Source: Microvirga vignae (GTDB lineage Bacteria > Pseudomonadota > Alphaproteobacteria > Rhizobiales > Beijerinckiaceae). Taken from it: DNA of 64,000 nt. Of the stretch, positions 8,199 to 14,471 are shown piece by piece. The DNA lies in assembly GCF_001017175.1 (NCBI RefSeq), contig NZ_LCYG01000060.1:60629-124628 (forward strand). The letters run 5' to 3'. The notes beneath the pieces were generated by a model. It searched no databases. It was not told the origin of the DNA and saw only the letters and a list, made by a program, of their open reading frames with translations. Made by a program: the position numbers and the translations under genes. Position 1 is the first letter of the stretch. Every line of letters begins with the position of its first letter.

Positions 8199-10058
8199 AT
8201 GCCTTTTCCCAAGACCAATCCCAGCCTCGAACGTGCCCTTGGCGACCGTGGTTATAACGACCCTACCCCTGTCCAGGCCGCCGTTCTTGAGCAGGATGCC
8301 CTCGACCGCGATCTTCTCGTGTCCGCCCAGACCGGCTCCGGCAAGACGGTAGCCTATGGCTTGGCCATGGCTTCCACCCTGCTTGGCGATGCGGAGCGCT
8401 TCGGTGCGCCGCGCGAGCCGCTGGCGCTCATCATTGCGCCGACCCGTGAGCTGGCCCTTCAGGTCCATCGCGAACTGATCTGGCTCTATGGCCCGGCCGG
8501 CGCACGTGTTGCGTCGTGCGTCGGCGGCATGGATGTGCGCCGCGAACAGCGGGCTCTGGAAGATGGCTGCCACATCGTTGTCGGTACGCCGGGCCGCCTG
8601 CGCGATCACCTGGAGCGCGGACGCCTCGATACATCGAAGATGAAAGTCGTGGTGCTCGACGAAGCGGACGAGATGCTCGATCTCGGCTTCCGCGAGGATC
8701 TCGAGTTCATCCTCGACGCCACGCCCGAGGAGCGCCGCACGCTGCTCTTCTCCGCCACCTTGCCGAAGAACATCGTGACGCTGGCGCGCCGCTATCAACG
8801 CGATGCGCACCGCATTGACACACTGGTCGAGAATGAGCCGCACGGTGACATCGAGTATCGCGCCATCCGCTGCGCGCCGAACGAGACGGAGCTCGCCACC
8901 GTGAACATGCTGCGCTTCTATGAAAGCCGCGGAGCGATGGTGTTCTGCCATACCCGTGAGGCAGTGCGCCACCTGCATGCGAGCCTCGTAGAGCGCGGCT
9001 TCGCAGCGGTTGCTCTCTCGGGTGAACTCAGCCAGAGTGAACGCAGCCATGCTCTTCAGGCCCTGCGCGATGGACGCGCCCGCGTGTGCGTTGCCACCGA
9101 CGTTGCCGCTCGCGGTATCGACCTGCCCGACCTCGGACTGGTCATTCACGTAGACTTGCCGAACGATCACGAAACGCTCCTGCACCGCAGCGGCCGTACA
9201 GGCCGCGCCGGTCGCAAGGGCGTGTGCGTGATGCTCGTGCCCTATACGCGCCGCCGCAAGGCCGAGCGCCTCATCGACATGGCCGGCATCGACGTGGCTT
9301 GGGCCGGCCCTCCTTCAGCTGACGACATCCGCACGCTCGACCGCGAGCGCCTGATGCAGGATCCCATCTTCTCCGAAGAGACGACGGAAGAAGATCTTGC
9401 CATGGCTCGCGTCTTGCTCGCGCAGAAATCGGCCGAGGAGATCGCCAATGCCCTGGCGCGCTTCCATCGTTCACGCCTGCCCGCACCTGAAGAGGTTTTC
9501 GATCCCGGCGAAGATCGTGGACCGCGTCAGCGCAAGGACAAGCGCGAACGCCAGGAAGAGCGCGGACGCGGTGGAAGGGAATGGGGTCGCGGCGCTTCAG
9601 AAGATGGCGCTTACGGCGCGTCGGAAGACATGGTGTGGTTCCGCATGAGCGTGGGGCGCCGCAACAATGCCGACCCCCGTTGGCTTCTGCCCATCATCTG
9701 CCGTCTCGGCCATGTGACGAAGAAGGAGATCGGCTCGATCAAGATCTTCGACAGGGAGTCGAAATTCCAGATCGCCAAGTCCCACGCGCCGAAATTCGCC
9801 GCCGCTGTGCGCAAGGCCAATGACGAGGACATCCGGATCGAGCCCGCCGATGCGCCGCATGGAAAATCCTGGGATGCGCCCAAGCACAAGGGTCCGAAGG
9901 AGAGAAGCGAATTTTCCGAGCGTAAGGGACCGCGAGAAGGCAAGCGTGCGCATGAATCCAAACCGCCTCGCGAGCATAACGGCGCGAAGGAGCGAAAAGG
10001 CACAAAGGACCACAAGCACCCCAACGAGAAGAAGCGCGCTTCCGGTAAGCGCCGCTAG
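8199..10058 (+). CDS. DEAD-box ATP-dependent RNA helicase with DbpA-type RNA-binding domain
   Basis: A 619-residue helicase. Motifs in order: Q-motif region (TPVQAAVL, about residue 25), motif I AQTGSGKT (43-50), PTREL (81-85), DEAD (154-157), SAT (SATLP), and motif VI HRSGRTGRAG. A linker rich in Arg and Glu (about 440-475) is followed by a DbpA/CsdA-type RNA-binding domain (about 480-550, WFRMSVGRRNNADPRWLLP). The tail of about 70 residues is very Lys/Arg/Glu-rich and probably disordered. Likely role: rRNA or ribosome assembly, or cold-shock RNA remodelling. Confidence 0.94.
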   Translation: MPFPKTNPSLERALGDRGYNDPTPVQAAVLEQDALDRDLLVSAQTGSGKTVAYGLAMASTLLGDAERFGAPREPLALIIAPTRELALQVHRELIWLYGPAGARVASCVGGMDVRREQRALEDGCHIVVGTPGRLRDHLERGRLDTSKMKVVVLDEADEMLDLGFREDLEFILDATPEERRTLLFSATLPKNIVTLARRYQRDAHRIDTLVENEPHGDIEYRAIRCAPNETELATVNMLRFYESRGAMVFCHTREAVRHLHASLVERGFAAVALSGELSQSERSHALQALRDGRARVCVATDVAARGIDLPDLGLVIHVDLPNDHETLLHRSGRTGRAGRKGVCVMLVPYTRRRKAERLIDMAGIDVAWAGPPSADDIRTLDRERLMQDPIFSEETTEEDLAMARVLLAQKSAEEIANALARFHRSRLPAPEEVFDPGEDRGPRQRKDKRERQEERGRGGREWGRGASEDGAYGASEDMVWFRMSVGRRNNADPRWLLPIICRLGHVTKKEIGSIKIFDRESKFQIAKSHAPKFAAAVRKANDEDIRIEPADAPHGKSWDAPKHKGPKERSEFSERKGPREGKRAHESKPPREHNGAKERKGTKDHKHPNEKKRASGKRR

Positions 10059-10069
10059 GAACGCAAACG

Positions 10070-10095
10070 GGCCGGAGAGCATAAGCACTCCGGCC
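10070..10095 (+). terminator. hairpin terminator candidate after the helicase
   Basis: An 8-bp perfect stem (GGCCGGAG paired with CTCCGGCC, loop of 10) begins 12 bases after the helicase stop. It is flanked by AAACG on the left and CGTTT on the right, which extend the pairing past a small bulge. No long T-tract follows, so termination strength is uncertain. The rest of 10096-10301 shows no convincing gene. Confidence 0.5.
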
Positions 10096-10301
10096 TGACG
10101 TTTCGTCGATGCTGACGCATTCAGGACTCGTTCGCGGCAGGTTGTTTAAGGTCCTTAATCGCGGCCCCGCCAGCGGCACGGGCATCGACGGCAGGCCAGG
10201 GTCCTTCTACCCGGCTCCTCTTCTGCCTGCTTCCAGCACAAGCAGCCTTGATCCTCGCCAAATATGGCCAAGCTGTCCGATAATCCGGATCTCGGGGAGC
10301 A

Positions 10302-10654
10302 ATTTTCCTTTCGTTTCAGCGATGTAACACAATCCACTCTCCAGGCGGAGAGCAGACAAGGCCTGAGGATTTCAGTAGGGTCTTCCCAACAACACCGTAG
10401 GGGCAAACACAATGAAACCTGACATGGACCTGATCGGCGCGCTCACCAGCTTCTCGGTGGGCACGCTCGATGGCCGCGACGCGATGATGGTGATCGAGAT
10501 GGCCACCTCGCCGGAGGAGTACGAGCGCGGCGTGCGCCGGCAGCTGCCGGTGGCGATGACGCCCGAGCATGCGCGCGAGCTTGGCGAGGCGCTGCTCCTG
10601 GCCGCCAAGGCTGCGCTGATGGGCGACACTCCCTCTTACGCCGTCAACTGAAGC
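10302..10654 (+). repeat. 353-bp exact direct repeat, copy 1
   Basis: This segment is identical base for base to 13127-13479 (constant offset 2825). It includes about 110 bases upstream of a 79-codon ORF, the whole ORF, and three bases after the stop. Identity breaks immediately outside on both sides. No terminal inverted repeats or target-site duplication are evident, so it does not look like an insertion sequence. Confidence 0.97.
10412..10651 (+). CDS. 79-residue protein of unknown function, copy 1
   Basis: The product begins MKPDMDLIGALTSF and is predicted to be mostly helical (SPEEYERGVRRQLP, TPEHARELGEALLLAAKAAL). A weak GGGG motif lies about 9 bases before the ATG. Codon use is strongly GC-biased at third positions (many GCG, CTG, CGC), which argues that the plus-strand frame is genuinely coding. 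Open frames on the opposite strand give low-complexity Ser/Arg protein and are rejected. The whole gene is duplicated exactly at 13237-13476. Function unknown; no membrane or signal segment. Confidence 0.7.
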   Translation: MKPDMDLIGALTSFSVGTLDGRDAMMVIEMATSPEEYERGVRRQLPVAMTPEHARELGEALLLAAKAALMGDTPSYAVN

Positions 10655-10710
10655 ACCAGCCTCTTCTCCAAGCTCCACCGCGGGACGCCAGTTGACGTTC
10701 CGTCATGGCT

Positions 10711-10778
10711 TTGCGGCAACAATCCTATGCAGATTGGAATATTTTGCTGCAGCGCAAAATATCTTTTTTGCATCGCAA
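10711..10778. promoter_or_regulatory. three TTGC...GCAA inverted repeats upstream of the PHB-depolymerase-like gene
   Basis: Three dyads lie in 68 bases: TTGCGGCAA (10711-10719), TTTTGC-N6-GCAAAA (10742-10759, extending to 9-bp arms ATATTTTGC/GCAAAATAT at 10739-10762), and TTGCATCGCAA (10768-10778). TGC-rich dyads of this kind are bound by PhaR, the PHB-responsive repressor of alphaproteobacteria, upstream of phasin and other pha genes. Position just before an esterase of the PHB depolymerase family supports a PhaR operator array. Binding itself is inferred. Confidence 0.55.
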
Positions 10779-10829
10779 CAAGAGCTTCTGTAAGGCGTTA
10801 TCTGATAGGTAACCTGAAGGATAAACCTG

Positions 10830-11999
10830 ATGCAGCGCCTGGGAAGCATGATCCACCAACTGGCTCGCTACCGGAGACAATGGGAAGGATCGATGAAGGC
10901 CGCGGCCGCGAGCGCAGCCTCGCTGGAGCCTTCCCCGACGGCTCCGAGCCGACTGACGGAAACGCAAGATTTCGGTCCGAACCCGGGCAATCTGCGCATG
11001 TTCACCTATGCGCCACCGGAGCTCGACGCCCTCCCTGCCCTCGTGGTGGTTCTTCACGGCTGCACACAGAGCGCTGCGGGCTATGATTACGGCTCCGGAT
11101 GGTCGGTTCTGGCCGAGCGCTACGGCTTTGTCGTGCTCTTCCCCGAACAGCAGGATGCCAATAACCCGAAACGCTGCTTCAACTGGTTCCAACCTGGGGA
11201 CATCGAACGCGACCGGGGGGAAGCCGCCTCGATCCGTCAGATGGTGGAGCGTGCCATTCGCGATCACGGCGTTGATCGTGACCGTATTTACGCGACCGGA
11301 CTTTCGGCAGGCGGCGCCATGACGGCGACCATGCTGGCCACTTACCCGGAAGTCTTCGCTGGGGGGGCCATCATCGCAGGCCTTCCCTATCGATGCGCCA
11401 CGAGTGTCTCGGAAGCCTTCGAGTGCATGTTCCAAGGGCAGACACGCCCTGCCCAGGAATGGGGCGATCTGGTACGCCGGGCCTCTCCGCATCGCGGGCC
11501 CTGGCCCAAGGTGTCCGTCTGGCATGGCAGCGCCGATGCCACCGTGAAGCCCCTCAATGCAGGCGAGATCATCAAGCAATGGACGAATGTCCATGGCCTT
11601 TCGAGGGCTCCCAGCAGGAACGAAACCGTGGATGGTTATCCGCGTCGCGTCTGGACGAACGATGCCGGAGAGGACGTGGTCGAGGAATACGTCATCACCG
11701 GCATGGCCCATGGTACGCCGCTCGCCACGGGCGATGGCGAGAACAATTACGGCGTTGCAGGCCCGTTCCTGCTAGAAGCCGGGATCTCGTCGAGCTATCA
11801 CGTCGCGCAGTTTTGGGGCCTTACCGGGCGCGGCGTATCGAAGAAGCCTGCAAGCACCACGTCGAGAACCATTCCAACCGAAAAGACCTTGCCATCAACC
11901 CCTGCTTCGCAGGAGCGCAGGAAGCAAGCGCCTACCTCCATCCCGGACGTCGGTGCTGTCATTGCAAAGGCGCTGAAGGCTGCCGGCCTCATGCACTGA
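10830..11999 (+). CDS. PHB depolymerase family esterase (LpqC/feruloyl-esterase type)
   Basis: A 389-residue alpha/beta hydrolase; GAAGGA precedes the ATG by about 8 bases. The oxyanion-hole motif LHGCTQ lies near residue 75, the nucleophile elbow GLSAGG places Ser at about 159, an Asp candidate lies in HGSADATV, and His in MAHGTPL. No clear Sec signal peptide is visible, so it may act in the cytoplasm or leave by another route. The last 60 residues are a Pro/Ser/Thr-rich tail ending in a short helix. Members hydrolyse polyhydroxybutyrate or aryl esters; the TGC-rich dyads upstream favour a PHB link. Confidence 0.88.
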   Translation: MQRLGSMIHQLARYRRQWEGSMKAAAASAASLEPSPTAPSRLTETQDFGPNPGNLRMFTYAPPELDALPALVVVLHGCTQSAAGYDYGSGWSVLAERYGFVVLFPEQQDANNPKRCFNWFQPGDIERDRGEAASIRQMVERAIRDHGVDRDRIYATGLSAGGAMTATMLATYPEVFAGGAIIAGLPYRCATSVSEAFECMFQGQTRPAQEWGDLVRRASPHRGPWPKVSVWHGSADATVKPLNAGEIIKQWTNVHGLSRAPSRNETVDGYPRRVWTNDAGEDVVEEYVITGMAHGTPLATGDGENNYGVAGPFLLEAGISSSYHVAQFWGLTGRGVSKKPASTTSRTIPTEKTLPSTPASQERRKQAPTSIPDVGAVIAKALKAAGLMH

Positions 12000-12005
12000 A
12001 GGCGC

Positions 12006-12812
12006 TCACGGATCTTTCCGGACGCTGAGATCGTCTTCGCTTTTCTTCTCGCCAGTCACGCAATTCATGCGAGACTGAGCCGGAAGGACCTGTGGAGACC
12101 GATCCTCACGTCTGGCAATCTCGCGCATGATCTTGGTGCGAATGACCATGGCGAATTGCTCCGGGTCGTGCAGAGGGATCATGAAGGCCCCGACGCCGCC
12201 GATCACGCATTCCCGATAGTACATGTCCAGCCCGACCATCTCGGGGCTGTTCGAGGCTCGCCCGAACATGATCGGCAGGCCATTGATCGTGATGCCTTCC
12301 GCGATCGCCTCATCCCGCGCGAGTTCAACCTTGCGCCCGTCATTGTTGGGACCATCCCCCGAGATGTCGATGACGCGGCGTGACGAGATTCTGCCGATAT
12401 CCGTGAACAGATCGCGGCTGAAGTCGATCACCCCGGAGATCGATGTCATGCCTGCCTGGCGAATCGGCTTGCTGGCGAGATGATTGGAGAAGGCCTTCGC
12501 TTTTTCCGGACCATCGATGACTGTCCAGGGAACGAGCACCACCTGATCCTTGGCTCCAGACCACTCGACATAAGTTACCGCGATCCGCCCCGCTGCGCCG
12601 TTCTGGATGGCCTCATGGACAAGCGACGATCGAAAGGCTGCTACAAAACCAGCGCGTTGCAGGCTTTGTTCCTCCGCCTCCATCGAGGAGGACACGTCAA
12701 CAGCGATGACAAGAGCCAAATCAAGCGGAGGCTCAGCGGAGGCAGGTGCTCCATCGAGAAAGCCGCCAGCGAGAATAAGGCACGCGAGAGTACACCAGAA
12801 ACGACGAAGCAT
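12006..12812 (-). CDS. DUF1194 (von Willebrand A-like) secreted protein
   Basis: A 268-residue protein with an N-terminal signal peptide (cleavage after about ASA, residue 26). A vWA-like domain follows, starting LDLALVIAVDVSSSM, where DVSSS is the metal-ion-dependent adhesion site motif. SGDGPNN and the spacing of later segments fit DUF1194, common in Rhizobiales, function unknown. The C-terminus is hydrophilic (KKSEDDLS). It converges on the esterase gene with only 6 bases between stops. It is probably periplasmic. Confidence 0.88.
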   Translation of the reverse strand: MLRRFWCTLACLILAGGFLDGAPASAEPPLDLALVIAVDVSSSMEAEEQSLQRAGFVAAFRSSLVHEAIQNGAAGRIAVTYVEWSGAKDQVVLVPWTVIDGPEKAKAFSNHLASKPIRQAGMTSISGVIDFSRDLFTDIGRISSRRVIDISGDGPNNDGRKVELARDEAIAEGITINGLPIMFGRASNSPEMVGLDMYYRECVIGGVGAFMIPLHDPEQFAMVIRTKIMREIARREDRSPQVLPAQSRMNCVTGEKKSEDDLSVRKDP

Positions 12813-13126
12813 GATGACCTCCGCCTCTGCCCTCGGTCAGTTGACCAACGCCCAAGTTGCTCCTCTCTCAACGCACTAAGCTGGACTTTGATACGCTGGG
12901 CCGCGAATAAAAATTCCACCTCTCCACCCATCGAATCGAAGAAATCATCTGCCGAAAGGATGGTTTGGGAGAGCCTCAGGGACGAACTTGTCCTTTAAAG
13001 GGCAGTGGGGCTCATGGGGCATGGCAAGTTGCCGTCGAGATCTCGACGAAGAGGACACTGCTATCATGATGGCGTTCGCGCTGTGCCGTGACTTCACAAT
13101 TGCGCAGGGTCGGAGCCTGACCGGCG
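12813..13126. other. intergenic region upstream of the DUF1194 gene
   Basis: These 314 bases hold the presumed minus-strand promoter of the vWA gene; an A/T-rich patch lies at about 12905-12925. Except for the short ORF listed separately (from 13021), I see no convincing coding sequence, RNA gene or mobile element. Confidence 0.5.
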
Positions 13127-13152
13127 ATTTTCCTTTCGTTTCAGCGATGTAA
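13021..13152 (+). CDS. possible 43-codon small ORF running into repeat copy 2
   Basis: An ATG at 13021 opens a 43-residue frame (MASCRRDLDEEDTAIMMAF...) that ends at a TAA inside repeat copy 2, so its last eight residues (FPFVSAM preceded by D) come mostly from the repeat. Composition is protein-like, but the ribosome-binding site is poor and I recognise no family. It could be a remnant interrupted by arrival of the duplicated segment, or chance. Confidence 0.2.
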   Translation: MASCRRDLDEEDTAIMMAFALCRDFTIAQGRSLTGDFPFVSAM

Positions 13153-13479
13153 CACAATCCACTCTCCAGGCGGAGAGCAGACAAGGCCTGAGGATTTCAG
13201 TAGGGTCTTCCCAACAACACCGTAGGGGCAAACACAATGAAACCTGACATGGACCTGATCGGCGCGCTCACCAGCTTCTCGGTGGGCACGCTCGATGGCC
13301 GCGACGCGATGATGGTGATCGAGATGGCCACCTCGCCGGAGGAGTACGAGCGCGGCGTGCGCCGGCAGCTGCCGGTGGCGATGACGCCCGAGCATGCGCG
13401 CGAGCTTGGCGAGGCGCTGCTCCTGGCCGCCAAGGCTGCGCTGATGGGCGACACTCCCTCTTACGCCGTCAACTGAAGC
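13127..13479 (+). repeat. 353-bp exact direct repeat, copy 2
   Basis: This is identical to 10302-10654. The two copies flank 2472 bases carrying the esterase and DUF1194 genes. Perfect identity over both coding and non-coding bases implies very recent duplication or ongoing gene conversion. Confidence 0.97.
13237..13476 (+). CDS. 79-residue protein of unknown function, copy 2
   Basis: Identical in DNA and protein to the ORF at 10412-10651, with the same 110 bases of upstream sequence and therefore presumably the same promoter and ribosome-binding site. Bases just after the repeat (13477-13544) read in one frame as a short protein-like stretch ending in TGA, possibly a gene remnant. Function unknown. 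Confidence 0.7.
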   Translation: MKPDMDLIGALTSFSVGTLDGRDAMMVIEMATSPEEYERGVRRQLPVAMTPEHARELGEALLLAAKAALMGDTPSYAVN

Positions 13480-13619
13480 GTCGGATTGGTCCCAAAGGCG
13501 GAGACCGGTTCGATGCGGATATCCTCAAGAAGCGCATCGTCTGATGCGAACCGAAGGTCCGCGCCAGCGAGAAACCAAGTTCACTTTCCGTACGATGCGG
13601 CAAGGCGTCGGAGCTCTTC

Positions 13620-14369
13620 TCACCGGCATGCACGATAAGCGCCCATGTCGAAATGGAAGTGATCGTGATGGGCCTCGTTGTAATCGGGGCTGAGTACGAC
13701 GTCGAAGAACCCGCAGGCGCCATCTCGGACATCCCGCAGAAAAGCCGCGCGGCGGGGATCACTTCCCGTCCAGTCGGCTCTCACCGTGATCTGCTGTCCG
13801 TCCGCCAGCACGAAGCCGGCAAGATCAATAGCATTGGCGGTCGCATGTTCGCTGCGCCGACCTTCAGCGCGGTGGTTGATGTTGCGACAGGCGTAAGTGC
13901 CGAAGTGGACGACGCGCGCCACATCCTGCCTAAGATGTCTGCGAGCAGACGGCCCGACGACGTGGCGGTCAAAGAGCGCCCAGGCGACTGCCAGAGGACA
14001 TGAAGCCGTAAAGTTCCCGCTTAAGGCGCGCGAAGCCTCCGTCACCTCGACCGCATTGGACAAGCCACAGCCATCCCTGTCCTCACGATCCGAAACGGGT
14101 CTGTAGGAAACATCCGACTCTGCCAGCACTCCAAGGCATTGCGGCCCGCTCCTCTCGAGACGCGAGAGCTTTATCCGCGTCAGCCAATTCACCTCGTCCG
14201 CCACCCGCAAGGGCGCGAACGGATTGAGATGTCTCGGAACGACGATTATTCCGCCCCAGACCAGTCCCGCCAGGATCGCAAGCCCGAGTGCAGCAGAGAG
14301 GGCGAGCCGGCCCAGAATGGTCGGGAGAAGTCTTGCACGCCGACGGGTTGGAAGAGGTTCGTCCTGCAC
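13620..14369 (-). CDS. extensin-like (DUF882/VanY-related) family protein, membrane-anchored
   Basis: This 249-residue protein has a basic N-terminus and one transmembrane segment (about residues 22-46), then the extensin-like C domain with conserved Cys residues (SGPQCLG, DGCGLSN, TASCPLA, TYACRN). The family core EHATANAIDLAGF and a C-terminal HHDHFHFD motif resemble metal-binding residues of the D-Ala-D-Ala peptidase fold. It likely acts in the periplasm on peptidoglycan; the activity is inferred from fold resemblance. It lies 102 bases downstream of the CHASE2 gene on the same strand. Confidence 0.85.
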   Translation of the reverse strand: MQDEPLPTRRRARLLPTILGRLALSAALGLAILAGLVWGGIIVVPRHLNPFAPLRVADEVNWLTRIKLSRLERSGPQCLGVLAESDVSYRPVSDREDRDGCGLSNAVEVTEASRALSGNFTASCPLAVAWALFDRHVVGPSARRHLRQDVARVVHFGTYACRNINHRAEGRRSEHATANAIDLAGFVLADGQQITVRADWTGSDPRRAAFLRDVRDGACGFFDVVLSPDYNEAHHDHFHFDMGAYRACR

Positions 14370-14471
14370 ACCACGGATTTAGGGCAGATTGTGCAGGGAG
14401 CGAGTCTTCTGACCTCTCTGTTGGTGCGGCCTAAGCAATCGAGGTCTGTCCTCAAAATGAAGTTCAGAACC

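Noticed and set aside
10316..10678. Minus-strand frames opposite the duplicated 79-residue ORF
   Set aside because: They encode Ser/Arg/Ala-rich low-complexity sequence, and the plus frame has the codon bias and a ribosome-binding motif.
12480..12998. Plus-strand frame of 172 codons over the DUF1194 promoter region
   Set aside because: It is antisense to the 5' half of the vWA gene and has no domain; the composition is not protein-like.
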